Below are positions 29,708 through 42,018 of a stretch of DNA of 64,000 bases, in pieces (position 1 is the first letter of the stretch; every line of letters starts with the position of its first letter). A program made the translations under genes and the position numbers. The stretch is from Lactifluus volemus (lineage: Eukaryota > Basidiomycota > Agaricomycetes > Russulales > Russulaceae): the NCBI GenBank assembly GCA_022376515.1, contig WTXI01000105.1:54748-118747 (forward strand), in the 5' to 3' direction. The notes under the pieces are model-generated. The model had not been told where the DNA came from, did not search any database, and saw only the letters and a program-made list of their open reading frames with translations.

Positions 29708-31250
29708 GTACCACAACCGGTAGTATTGGAAGTCCGGGCAGACGAGCGTATCTCGACCAAGTTTGCAAGGATGCAGTAGTATGATAAATCAATACTTCCT
29801 CAGCGAAACTGGTTTCAGATCAAGGCTTCCCAAGGATGTTTTCTGAATTACCTCTTCGAATTTTGTATTAGGAAAAGGTCCACGTGTTGTTCAAATTGAA
29901 TTCGGGACCGTCACGCGTCGGAAGGAGCCGCGCAATGAAGTTATGTGCCAACTCTCGGCCTACCGAGTGCTAATCCATCCTACCTGTCACTGTCTCTGAA
30001 ACCGTACACAACGATTCGAAGCGGGCAGATCATAAAGCGTCTCCGAACGACGCTGTTGCTAAAATGCGTTAGGCGGGAAGATCTGTAAGGACTCGGGCTG
30101 TGTTTGCGTCAGTCACGGCAGAATGTGGAAGAGCTACTGACGGATTCACGGTGTGCGTGATGTGCATAGAATGCCAACTTGGGTTAGAAATACTCCCGCA
30201 TTGGTCACGCCCGCTGACTGGTTTACACTCACATAGATGAGTCGCGTCTCGATTTGGTCAAAGACAGCAACCGTGTGGACAATCTCGCCAAGGCTCGTAA
30301 ATGAGCGTGGGCTTGAGGCTGGACATACAATTTGCACTACAAATGACTCCATCCACACGTCGTAATCGAAAAACTGAAACAACGCTACTAGTGCAGCACG
30401 CGGTATCGGCCGTGCTAAGCAGGCTCTGCAGGTGCAGTGACATGCATCTTTTTTTTTTCCATTTAGCAGGTGAGGAAGACATGGTCGTGAACCGACTATT
30501 ATCATGTTGCATTCGATCTCGAACTCGGGGTCCTTGCGCGTGTCATCATTAATAAGAAGTGGATTCACATCCCCGATAACTTGGAGCGCTCTGATATCCT
30601 CATTCGTGAGCTCGAGGCCAGCGGGTGAGGACTCCAGTGGACGGCATGCGAAGATAATGGATGTTATTCTATAATTCTGTAACGGAGATAGAATTACTAC
30701 ACACTGTCTTAGTCCTCCAACCGACCCTACTAGTATTCACATTCCATATCAATTGAACTATAAGTTGAGTCACCAGAGAGGGATAGGGCAGGGTCTCACC
30801 TTACACCACCATGGAACCCTCTCTAGTGTGAAAATACTGTGACGGGCGGCAAGATACTGTGCTCTAGGGACAACAGTTAATGAGAAATGAGTGTCTGGAA
30901 TGGGTTGCATGCACACGGTCCCAGCATGAGTGGGGGTTGACCTTTATCGTGATGCCTGAGTTGGCGGATGAGAATCAACAATACGGGGGACCGGGTAGAT
31001 CTGATGAGCGATGCTATCTTATCTCCATCTTTTCAAGTTAGCCATCTTATCTCTCACATTTTTGCCAAACTGATCAAACCTGTTTGTTTGGTGACTGTGT
31101 TTGAGCACGTGTCCGTGACATGTATTTGTAATGCTGTGCGCAATGACCAGGACATGCCTCTTGAGTCCAAATTGGATAGATCATCCCCCGACGCAGTCTC
31201 TCCTAAATTACTAACGCTGGTATTCCACTCAAGCACGTACTACTTGCGAC
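29708..31250. other. Spacer upstream of F-box copy C
   Basis: 30140-30660 repeats the relic block seen in other spacers: TGACTGGTTTACACTCACATAGATG, then GCAGGTGCAGTGACATG, a poly-T tract ending CATTTAG, then CAGGTGAGGAAGACAT. 30960-31250 is the upstream region shared with copies B and F (for example GAGCACGTGTCCGTGACATGTATTTG at about 31103) and probably contains the promoter of copy C. Confidence 0.45.
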
Positions 31251-32895
31251 ATGCTATCCTCCCAGCTAAACAATATTACTACCCACTACTCGTTCCCGGC
31301 CCGCCCCACCACCTCTTCTTCCTCCATCTCCTCTTCCTTGGCGCCTCCCGCTTGGACTTCTCTGAAAGAGATTGGTGGCCGTCACGGTTCCCTAGGTGGA
31401 AAGAGAGTTGCAAATCGCCGCAAGGAGTTGTTTATCCAGCAAGGACCAGGTAGGAATTATCTGGAGCCACTGCAACGATTACGGAGCTTATTATTATAAT
31501 AATCACGCAGGGATGGTGCTCCCACAAGTGACCATCGGATCGCTCCCCGATGACGTCCTACTAGAGATATTCTATGCCTACAAGGAGTCGCTGAGTGTGT
31601 ATTATAATGGCATTGAGGATTGGCATGAGGATTGGATTAACCTGGTGCACGTGTGCCGAAGATGGCGATCTGTCATTTTTACATCGCCACACTATCTCAA
31701 TTTGCAACTTCACTGTACACCGAGACAGCCTGTGAGAAATATGCTGGATATCTGGCCTCCATTTCCTCTCGTGATCGACTTCCAATATTGCCCGGCAGAG
31801 CCAAGCGAGGACTATTTCGACAACTTGATTGCCGCATTAGAGCGTCGTGATCGCGTACACGAAATCCGAGTCGGTGTCAGGGATCTCCCGGGTTTTGTAT
31901 GGGAACGAATTACCACAGTGGCGCAGGAGCCATTTCCGGCATTGACACATCTTGACTTAGAGCACTATGATGGGTTGGCATCGGGCGATATATTCTTGAA
32001 TGGATCCGCCCCAAATTTACAACAGCTATCTTTATGGGGAATTTCAATCCCAAGACGACTCGGGTCTGCGACTCATCTCAGATCTCTTCATCTTGAGAAT
32101 ATACCTAATTCTGGGTACATGCCACCCGAGACAATGGCCACATCCCTGTCTGCGTTGCCACAACTCGAATCCCTTCAGATCGATTTCAAATCTCCGATGC
32201 TTCACCCTAAACGAAGAAACCGACCTGTACCGCCACCAACCCGCTTTACTCTCCCCGCTCTCACTTGGTTGTCATTTCAAGGTGTGAGCGAGTACTTGGA
32301 AGTGCTCACAGCCAGAATCGAGGCCCCTCTACTCGAGCACGTCTACATAACCTTCTTCCATCAGATTGTCTTCGACATCCCGCAAATCATTCGGTTCTTT
32401 GGTCCCCAAGACTTATTCAGGCCATCCCGTCTGACCTTGCGTTTTGAACTGGCTGTCCACGCCACTATCATCTTTGACGATCCATTGCGTTATCCTGCGG
32501 GGTATTGCCTGTTGGAGATCGGATGCAGATCGTTGGATTGGCAAGTCTTTTCCATAGCACAGATATGCAGCCAGATTCGGTCCTTCCGCTCTAGCGTGGA
32601 GTCACTCAACATTTCGTACTTCGGTGTCCCTCACTCAGAAGACGAGATAGATCCCAGAGTATGGCTACAACTTTTTCAATCATTTACCTCTGTCCAGACT
32701 CTTCAAATATCCGAGCCGCTCATCGCAACTGCGTTAACCCCTCTCACCGGACAACCAACTGCCGGTGTACTCCCCTCGCTACACACCCTTTCCGTTGCAG
32801 ATATATCAGACGAAACCGTGCAGCAAGTCATACAATCATTCGTCGCAGCCCGCCAACACTCTGGTCGCCCTGTAGCTGTCACTCGCTGGCGCTAA
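31251..32895 (+). CDS. F-box/LRR-like protein, copy C
   Basis: Exon 1 (31251-31449) and exon 2 (31511-32895) are joined across a 61 bp phase-1 intron into 527 residues. The N-terminal exon reads MLSSQLNNITTHYSF and ends RRKELFIQQGPG. The F-box follows at about residues 70-120: VTIGSLPDDVLLEIFYAYKE, then LVHVCRRWRSVIFTSP. The remainder has irregular leucine-rich segments (PNLQQLSLWGISIPRRLG, HLRSLHLENIPNSGYMPPE, LPQLESLQIDF) and the tail FVAARQHSGRPVAVTRWR. F-box proteins of this kind present substrates to SCF ubiquitin ligases; the substrate is unknown. No defect is seen. It belongs to the B/C/F subgroup by its MLSS exon. Confidence 0.85.
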
Positions 32896-34049
32896 GTTTC
32901 TTGGGTATGATATAGTCCACGGACCCGTTGTTCTTGACCACGTTTACTTCTTTCTACCCATTCTCTTTCCTCCCTCCATCTATCCTTCTCCCATTGTCTT
33001 CGCTTTCCTGACGGTGACCATGAACCGCCCGTATGCCACCAGCCCGTGCCCTCCGGATCTTGTATTCCACAACCTTGGCCACGGCCACCTTTGATGCCTC
33101 GGCATGTTAACATAGCCCGTCACGTTTACTTCCCCTTCAAATAGCCAATAACCGTATTGTCTCAGTTTCGTTGATGTTGTTTAAGCATGCCTTGCGTTTC
33201 CGATTCCTTTTGTACTATCATTGATTCCCCTATGCTAAATTTCCTCTTGTCTCAGACTGCGTCTGACTGCTTACCACACCTCACGCGACGTCCTACCTTA
33301 GTTCGCGACCCTTACCCTCTCTTTATCATATCTTGCGATAGCCCCCGTCTTATACTGAATTATGCTAGTACTACCACTAGTACTACGAATTTTAAATGTA
33401 TCGATGGATTGAGACTTGTGGAAACAAAGGAGCTTCTACCTTGTGACGGTGGGGAAGAGCTATAGCAGAAGCCAAGTAGAAGATGTGTGCTGGATGTGCT
33501 CGTGTCCGAGTCAGCCACACGGCGCACACCACTAAGGACCTCAGAAAAGGACGTACAGAATCAATGGACATCTCGACCTGGTCAAAGATAGGACAATCCC
33601 GATTTCAAGGTCCGCAAAAGAGCGCGACACTGTGCGCGTCCGAGTCGACGGACTGCTACGAAATGACTCCGAATTATTGAAGAAGATAGTATTTACACTG
33701 GTATCGCCGATGATCATGAGGAGCACTCTGACATCCTCATTTCGGAGGGCCAGTGGGTGAGGATTCTACTAGCGGTAGTGCGAGGTCAATGAATGTAAGT
33801 TCTGCAACGAGAAAAAAAAGGATAAGGTGACTGTACTGGAGAAATGAAATTGCCACGCACTACCAGTGTCCTCAACCTTCCTGCCAACTCCCTTCGAGGA
33901 TTCAACTGCCATGATGCCGTGTCAGGGTCCAAGTCCTGCGGTTTCGAAAGTCAGACTAATAAGTCATCACATTTTGGCCTAAAGAGTTTTTCCCGCAACG
34001 CTAAGCTGCTTCACCTGATGAGTCAAGGACCTCAACGTCTCCTCGAGTG
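32896..34049. other. Spacer between copies C and D
   Basis: 33400-33520 matches the 41270-41400 flank with gaps. 33680-33760 has a degenerate relic of the same exon-like unit as at 1200-1285 (GATGATCATGAG and CTCTGACATCCTCATTT). No intact gene is present. Confidence 0.45.
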
Positions 34050-34749
34050 GCAATGAAAAAGTTTGAAATAGATCCAAGTCACATGCCTGTTCGCGATCGC
34101 ACCGGCCCGCTCTGTGCTCCCCGCTCTCACTTGGTAGGCCTGTTAGTCTTCGCCCTCGCAGCCCGAATCGATGCTCATGAGTTCAAGATACAATTCCTTG
34201 ATAAACTCGTCTTTGACATCCCCCAAACCATTTGGTTCTTTGGTCACCTAGAGTCAGTCATTCACTCGCAGTCGATCCACTCCAACGTTCAATCTCAATG
34301 TGCGTCACCATAATAACCTCCACGCCTCGATCTCCTTTCCCCTGCATTATCCTACGATTTAACGCTCATTGCGCATAAAATGCAACAGGTTGGGTTGACA
34401 AGTCTTTTCCGTGGCATATATATGCAGCCATATGCCGCCCTTTCGCTCCAACGTGAAATCGCTCATCCAATGCAACCGGCCAGTTCCAGACACCGTCATT
34501 GATCCCATGGTATGTCTCCACTCATTTCCCTCTCTCCGGAGTCTTGAAATACCTACCACGCTAGAGCCGTTCATCGAACCCACATTACATGGGCTCACGG
34601 GAGAATCGGCCACCAGAGTGTGCCCCTCACTACACACATTCTTCATCATTGGAAATTTGTCAGACGAAGTGCACAACTGCATACAATCGTTCATCGCAGC
34701 CCGCCACCACTACGGCCGCCCTATAGCCGTCTCTCGCCACAAATCATAA
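34050..34749 (+). pseudogene. F-box/LRR-like relic, copy D (C-terminal half only)
   Basis: The first piece reads AARIDAHEFKIQFLDKLVFD, then IPQTIWFFGHLES. After several shifts a second piece follows, PFRSNVKSLIQCNRPVPD, then SFPSLRSLEIPTTLEPFIEP, GLTGESATRVCPSLHTF and FIAARHHYGRPIAVSRHKS with TAA at 34747-34749. The F-box and first exon are gone and frames change between the pieces. It is a decayed array member. Confidence 0.75.
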
Positions 34750-35848
34750 GGTCAGGGCAGGCACTATCCTTCAAGTTGGAACCATCTACACTTGCTTGTT
34801 TCAACTCGTTCCCTTTCGCTCTTCCACTTTCTGCGCTCGTCCGGTTATCTTTCACGCGGCGACGGCGGACCTGGGCCGCAGGTATGCCACCAACAGATGA
34901 CCTACACCCCACTGTGTACTCCGCAACCCCACCTCCGAGTTTGCCACGACCACTTTTTAGGTTATGGGCTCAGATATTGATGTTCTACCGTGACTTAGGT
35001 CTTCGTACGTTCCTCTTTACCATGGATTCCTGTGACATTTCTCTCCATCTCCTGGGCTGTTGTAATATCGAACGTGTTAACGTTTTCTAGCTACCTTCTG
35101 TTTGCGGGTACCTGTTTGTCTCCTTAGAGTTATCCCTGCTTCTTGTAAATTTCCTTCTACTTGATTGAGAAAATGTTGTGACGGCGACCATGGAAGCCAA
35201 GCGGAAGATTGATGCGGGGTACGCCTGCATGAGCCGGACCATCGAGAGCCAGAAATGTAGATTGGAGGAAGTACAAACGGACATACTACTCTCATTCACC
35301 GTATGTGATACGCACAAAACGCCCAATTTGAGTTAGAAATACAACCACATCTGTCCCGATAACTACTAGTAGCATGCGCTGGCATCGACGGCCCCCATCT
35401 GGTTGTGCTGGTCGTCCTAATAGATTCCCTGAACAACTCCCTTCGTTCGCACACTCGACTTGTCTCACGCGTGACATGGATCAGTATTTGCCTGAAACGG
35501 CATACCAGCGCGAGCGAGCATCTCGCACTCACACCCAAACTCGCACGACTCGAGAAGATTGATCACCAAAACAGCGGTTGAGGGTACTAATAGACGTGCG
35601 AGAACGACGAATGAAAGCTCTGTTACGGAGAAAAATGATGAGGTAGCTGGAAAGAAAAGATGAAATTGCTACACACTGTCAGTCCTCGTCGACCGGTGTC
35701 GTCCCGCACTCTACATCCGTGTTGGGGACGCTTTCTCAAGCCGTGTCCGGCATCACCTCGCGGCAGGGGCCGAGTCGGAGATTGAGGCCGACTTTTGACA
35801 AGGACGTGTCAGCATTCAAGCACTCCTAGTCAACCCCTTTCATGCGCT
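34750..35848. other. Spacer between copies D and E
   Basis: 35370-35580 contains the relic block shared with 38340-38600 and 44580-44800 (GGTCGTCCTAA, CGTGACATGGATCAGTATTTGCC, CCAGCGCGA). 35600-35830 resembles the upstream regions of copies H and J. The last 30 bases before the ATG (AGTCAACCCCTTTCATGCG) are shared with copy H, suggesting a common core promoter. Confidence 0.45.
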
Positions 35849-37420
35849 ATGGATGGATATTGCTTAGATTTAACCAGCCAACCCAAGAGCAGTATTGCAC
35901 TGGCAAATCAACAGAAGGAATTGCTCATTCAACAAGGACCAGGTACGACTCATCAGGAGCAATGATCGTAATTACTGTTGAGCTGTTATGGTGCAGACCA
36001 GGTATCCCAAGGAGTAACAAACTCGCTCCCTGACGATGTCCTGTTCGAAATATTCTATCAATTCTCCAAGGACTACCCCAAAGAGTTTGTAGCTGAATGG
36101 CACAAGCTGGTGCACGTATGCCGAAGATGGCGATCCATCATTTTAGCATCCCCAGCTCGTCTCAATTTGCGACTTCACTGCGACCCATGGAGACATCGAA
36201 TCTCGCTGAGGAAATTCCTGGATATTTGGCCACCATATCCTCTCGTAGTTGCGGGTGAGATAACACCATACGATGACAAGTACACACTCGACGACGGCTT
36301 CGTTGCTGCATTGGAGCATCGCGATCGTGTACAGTCGATTGATATGAAATATACCGTGAAGTCCTTGTACGAAAAGATTACCACATTAATGCAGGGGCCA
36401 TTTCCAGCATTGAAGTCTCTCAAAATTTTTACGTTATTGACCCTTCCCGATACATTCCTGATTGGATCCGCCCCGTGTCTACAACGTCTCAGTCTATCGT
36501 GGCTCTCATTCCCATCATTGCCGCGACTGCTCTCGTCTTCCACTGAGCTTACAACTCTTCATCTTTGGCATATACCTACTTCTTGGCACATTCCACCCGA
36601 GATTATGGCCATATCCCTGTCTTCGCTGCCAAAGCTCGAATCCCTTGCCATACAATTCAAATTCCCGACATCTCTCTCTGAACGACCAGTACCGCCACCG
36701 ACCCGCTTTGTTCTCCCCTCTCTCACAAATTTGTATTTCAGTGGTAGCAGCGAGTACTTGGACATCCTCACTGCCCAAGTTGATGCTCCTCTACTTGATA
36801 AGTTTGAGATAAACTTCGACAATTGGTTCGTCTTTAAACTTGACATCCCCAATATTATCCGGTTCTTTGGTCACCTAGAGTCGCTCTGGGTACCCGATCT
36901 TCACTTGATGTTCTGTCGGCCTCTCGAGGTATCCATCCTCTTTCCCTCGGATTCGAAGTCTTATCATTACTCGCAAGGTCGCTCGTGGCATTTCGAATGC
37001 TTACGGCTAGATTGGCCAGAGATTTTCACTTTCATGGCACGGATTTGCAACGATATGTTGTCAATGTCCTTCCGTTCTAGCTTAGAGTCCCTCTCGATTA
37101 GATTCGACTCTTCGCTCTGGTTGTCAGACATCGAGCTAATCAACCAATCCGAGGTTGATCCCATGCCATGGCTCCAACTTTTTCACTCATTCTCCTCTGT
37201 CCAGAGGCTTAGCATATCTTCCACGCTTGAGCTATTCATCGCAACTACGTTAAAAGGGCTCACGGGAGACTCAGCCGCTCACGTTTTCCCCTCGCTACAT
37301 AGCCTTACCATTGATCGGGACTCGTATGTGCCACGCGGAGCTATAGTACCACAAGGCATCCAACCATTCATCGCAGCACGTCAGCAACTCGGTCGCCCTG
37401 TAGTTCTTCTTCGATCGTAA
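35849..37420 (+). CDS. F-box/LRR-like protein, copy E
   Basis: Exon 1 is 35849-35942 (MDGYCLDLTSQPKSSI ... QQKELLIQQGP), the 54 bp intron is 35943-35996 and exon 2 is 35997-37420; 505 residues. The F-box at about residues 38-90 reads VTNSLPDDVLFEIFYQFSKD, then LVHVCRRWRSIILASP. The LRR-like body includes CLQRLSLSWLSFPSLPRLLS and a FDNWFVFKLDIPNIIRFFGH segment. The tail is FIAARQQLGRPVVLLRS. It groups with H and J by its MDG first exon and by SHSFSSVQRLSIS-type repeats. No frame damage is visible. Confidence 0.85.
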
Positions 37421-39183
37421 AACTCGGTTGAGGACATCGTAATGTCAGCTCAGCCACTGTCCTCTGAGCCCTTCCCAGTTGCTCCCTCCTACTATCTGTT
37501 TCCTTCCGCAATCCTGGACTACCGGCGTGCCATCAACCTGTTCCCTCCGCCCACAACATTCCGTCGGCCACACGCACTTTTGCGCCCCGGTCCGGACACT
37601 AGCTCGCGTCGCGTTTACCGTATCGTTTTCGTTTCTTTCTCTCTTTCCTGGAGTCGGTATTGGAGCTCCGAATGGGCGCACGAGAGAAGCAAAAGGGGCA
37701 AAATACATCGCCCTTTTTATAATGTGTTCGAAGTATTCAACTAGTACATCGGTAACTAATGTGACACACCAATTACGATGTGGAACAACTAAAATAAGTG
37801 GTCTAAACGACAAACCGAGAGTCCTGGACTCCGTTGCAGCCCGGGACGGCTGCTGGATCCGCGGGTGAAGTGATAATTCGTCTCCTGCGTGAAAAAGCTA
37901 TACAAAAGGGTGTCAGATGCGAAACATGAAGTGGTATCATGGTTGACGGCTGTGGGTGATCTCCCCTAAACGGGAGCATTCGCCGGGTCGCCCTTGAGGT
38001 GCCTGTGACGATGGCTGTCTCGTCCTCGGCCTCACAGACCTTCTTGAAACCCTTCCACCTTATTAAGAAAATATTACCAAGGAAGGGAAGAGCGTGCGGA
38101 GTGTGCTTGCATCAGCCATGCCACGAAGAAGTTTCGGGGGAATTCCAGCTGTTCGGATGATGCCGAACCCGACTCACTGTTCAGACGACCATTCTCGGCT
38201 TGTGACGCCTGCATGGGCCAGACCAACAAGAGCCAGAAGAATAAATGTAGATGGAAAGAAGTAGCAACTGACGTACACTCATTCACCATACTGCGTGATG
38301 CACATAGAATGCCCAACTTGAGTTAGGACAACTCCCGCATCCATCTCGCTGGCCACTAGCAGCGTGCACCGGCGTCGACGACCCGCATCTCGTAGTACTG
38401 GTCGTCCTAAATACTGAACGACTCCTTTCATTTGCACACCCGGCTTGTCGCACGCGTGACATAGACCAGTATTTGCCTTATTAATAAACGGCATACCAGC
38501 GCGATTGAGCTATCCGTCATCTCGCACTCCCCCTCAAACTCGGAGTTCCTCGCGCGTCTCGGAGTTCTCAAAGAAGATATTGATTGTTAAAACAGATGGT
38601 GAGGGCTCTAACGGATATGCGAGAACGATGAATGAAAGTTCTGTTGCGAAAAAAAAAACTGATGAGGTAGCTGGAGAGGAAAAATGAAAGTGCTACACAC
38701 TGTCACTGGAAGTCCCCGTCAACCTGCCAACTTTCTCTTTGCATCCGTATCGATTATTTCATTGGGCCGTGGGTCGAGTCACTAGAGGTGTGTGGGCAGG
38801 AGTTTATATTGCATTGCGTACTGCTCTTCGAGTGTCAGTGTCATTCTGCGTGATTTGTCTGTTAATTGTAAGTCGTTCAGAAAAAGTACGTACCTCAACA
38901 TGCACTGTTCTCGGTCATGACAATTATTAGCAAGGTATGGACGGTGGCGTTGACCTTTATCGTGATGCCTGAGTACTGAGTGGCAGAGGAGAATCAACAA
39001 AAACGGGGACCGGGGGTTTGGTGGCTATGTTGAGCACGTGTCCGTGACATGTATTTGGAATGCTGTGCGCAATGACCAGGACATGCCTGTCTTCAAGCTT
39101 CAAATTTGATAGATTATCCCCCGACGCACTCTCTCCTAAATTACTAACGCTGCTATTCCACTCGAGCACACACCACTTGCGAC
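37421..39183. other. Spacer between copies E and F
   Basis: 37440-37640 resembles 47325-47460 (GTCAGCTCAGCCACTGTCCTC, GCGTCGCGTTTACYGTATC). 37910-38030 repeats the GATCTCCCCTAAACGGGAGC block found at 27508. 38340-38600 holds the relic with frame VISHSPSNSEFLARLGVLKE ending in TAA. 38990-39183 is the B/C/F-type promoter region. Confidence 0.45.
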
Positions 39184-40763
39184 ATGCTATCCTCCCAGCC
39201 AAACAATATTACTACCCACTACTCATTCCCTAGGACCTCTCTGATAGAGATTGGTGGCCGTCACGGTTCCCTAGGCTCAAAGAGAGAAAAGGGAGTTGCA
39301 AAGCGCCGCAAGGAATTGTTCATCCAACAAGGGCCAGGTAGGATCCATCTGGAACCACTGCAACGATTGCTGAGTTGAATCACGCAGAGATGGTGCTCCC
39401 ACGAGTGACCATCGGATCGCTCCCCGACGATGTCCTACTAGAGATATTCTACTCCTCCAGGAAGTTGATTGACCGGTACTCTTGGCATGGTCGCTGGCCT
39501 AGGCTGGTCCACGTGTGCCGAAGATGGCGATTCCTCATTTTTGCATCGCCACACCATCTCGATTTGCAACTTGTCTGCACACCGAAGCGGCCAGTGAGAG
39601 AAATGCTGGATATCTGGCCTCCATTTCCTCTCGTGGTCCACTACTTCTATCTGGAAAAGCCAAGCGAGGACCCTTTGGACAACTTGATTGCCGCATTGGA
39701 GCGTCGTGATCGCGTACACGACATCGGTGTCAGTGATCTCCCGGATTTCGTATGGGAACAAATTACCACAGTGGCACAGAAGCCATTTCCAGCATTGACA
39801 CGTCTTTACTTAGCGCAATATGATGGGTTGGCTTCGGGCGATATATTCTTGAATGGATCAGCTCCAAATTTACAACATCTATCTTTAGAGGGAATTTCAA
39901 TCCCGAGACGACTGAGGTCTGCAACTCATCTCAGATCTCTTCATCTTACCAAAATACCTAATTCTGGGTACATCCCACCCGAGACAATGGCCACATCCCT
40001 GTCAGTGTTGCCACAGCTCGAATTCCTTATTGTCACATTCAAATCCCCGACGCCTGACCCCAAACGAAGAAACCGACCTGTACCACCATCGACCCGGTTC
40101 GTTCTCCCCGCTCTCACCCAGTTGAGATTTAAAGGTGTGAGCGAGTACTTGGAGGTCCTCACAGCTCAGATCGATGCCCCTCTACTCAAGCACTTCGAGG
40201 TAACCTTCTCCAACCAGCTTGTCTTCGACATACCGCAACTAACTCGGTTCTCTGGTCACCAAGACGTGTTCAGGCCATCCAGTCTGACCTTGAGTTTTGG
40301 TCCCAGCGCCTCTACCATCTTTTTCACTCCGAGGCAGTATCCTGAGGGGTATTGCATGTGGAATATCCGATGCAAAAGGTTGGATTGGCAGGTCTTTTCC
40401 ACAGCACAGATAATCAGCCAGATTCTGTCCTTCCGCTCTGGCGTGGAGTCACTCAACATCACGTGCACTCCTTCCTCGGACTCCTTGCCAGAAGACGAGA
40501 TAGACCCCACGCTATGGCTCCAACTATTTCACTCATTTACCTCTGTCCAGAGTCTTGAATTACCTGAGCCGCTCATCGCAGCTGCGTTACCCCCGCTCAC
40601 CGGACAACCAGCCGCCGATGTACTTCCCTCGCTACACACCCTTTCCGTTCTGGGGGATACGGATGCGTCAGACGAAACCGCGCAGCAAGTCATACAATCA
40701 TTCGTTGCAACCCGCCAACAATCTGGTCGCCCCGTAACTGTCTCTCGCCGCGAATCTACTTGA
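39184..40763 (+). CDS. F-box/LRR-like protein, copy F
   Basis: Exon 1 is 39184-39337 (MLSSQPNNITTHYSF ... RKELFIQQGP), the 50 bp intron is 39338-39387 and exon 2 is 39388-40763; 509 residues. The F-box at about residues 55-105 reads VTIGSLPDDVLLEIFYSSRK, then LVHVCRRWRFLIFASP. The body includes NLQHLSLEGISIPRRL, GYIPPETMATSLSVLPQLEF and FDIPQLTRFSGHQD. The tail is FVATRQQSGRPVTVSRREST. It is the best full-length reference for the split copy B, which it resembles across the insertion point (SWHGRWPRLVHV against SW-HDCWPRLVHV). Confidence 0.87.
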
Positions 40764-42018
40764 GGACATCATATGGTCCACACATCCGTTGTTCTTGGCC
40801 ACGTTTGCCCGTTCTTTTCCCTCCCACCCTCTATCGTTGTCGCATTAACTTCACTGCCCTGACGGTGCAGTGGCCATGTGCCGCCTGTATATCATCAGCC
40901 CGTGCCCTTCGGATCGTCCTAGGTTCGTACACCACAGCCTTGGCCACGACCGCCTTTGATGGCTCCGCATGTTCCACTGGCCCGTATTATGCTTACTCCC
41001 CCTCGAATCACTAATCCCCTGTATTGTCTCAGTTTCGTTGACGTTCTAGTATGCCTTGCATCTCCGAGTCATTATGTACTTCTATCGTTGATTTCCCCGT
41101 GTTACTTCTCCCTTTGTTTCCTCTTAACACACGTCGCGCTGCGTTCTACCTCAGTTCACAACCCTTCTCCTTTCCTCACCATAACTTGCGTTAGCCCAGT
41201 TTCCTTCGTTTACGTTTGTACTGAATTGCGCTAGTTATAGCTACGAATTTTGAATATATTGTAAGATTGAGAGTTGTGGAATGAAGGAGCTTCTATCTGA
41301 TTGGACAAACGTTGTGGTGGTGGGGAAGCGCTGTGGCAGAAGCCAAGTAGAAGTTGTGTGCGAGATCTGCTCGCGTCCAAGTCAGCCACGCGACCAAAGA
41401 CCCCAGAAAAAGAGAATGGAGAAGGAAAGATACAACACCTTGCATCTCGACCTACGAAAAATAGATTCAAGGGTTCGGACAATCCCGATTACAAGGCCCG
41501 TAACTGAAAGAGCGCGACGCTGCCGCGCACCTGCGTGAAAAACTAAGTTACACCAAAGGGTGTCAGATGCGAAACATGAAGTGGAAAAATAATTCAATCA
41601 AAGTTTTGGATAAAGACCGCAGGTCGATGGGTCAGTCAAGGGGATCAGACATGGGTTATTCAAACGAACGAGGGCATAAGAATGTAATTTAATAGTATGA
41701 ACGGGAGGGCTGCTGGTGAGACCATGACGCAGAACTGCAAAAAGAATTGTAAGGAGAGCGTTGGACAAAGGAGACGAGAGGCGCTCCAGAACGAAACCAA
41801 GACACGTGGTATTAGACCTCTGCTAAATTGAACGAAACACAGGCCAGTTTTGTAACATAGCACTGATCCCGCAGCATATACAGTGGTCGTGACCGAGGTG
41901 ATGTTGCGGAGAACGAAATGAGGCGTAGGGCACAGGTTGGTAAAAAAAGGAAAGGGAACAAGTGGAGGGAACAAATGCGGGTGATTCCAAGAACGATGGC
42001 TGCGCTGACCTTGCAATG
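40764..42018. other. Convergent spacer between copies F and G, with the empty Plavaka target
   Basis: 41271-41590 is the uninterrupted version of the flank that the Plavaka element split, with the target TA at 41294-41295. From 41600 to 42018 the sequence is the 3' region of inverted copy G. There is no gene. Confidence 0.55.
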
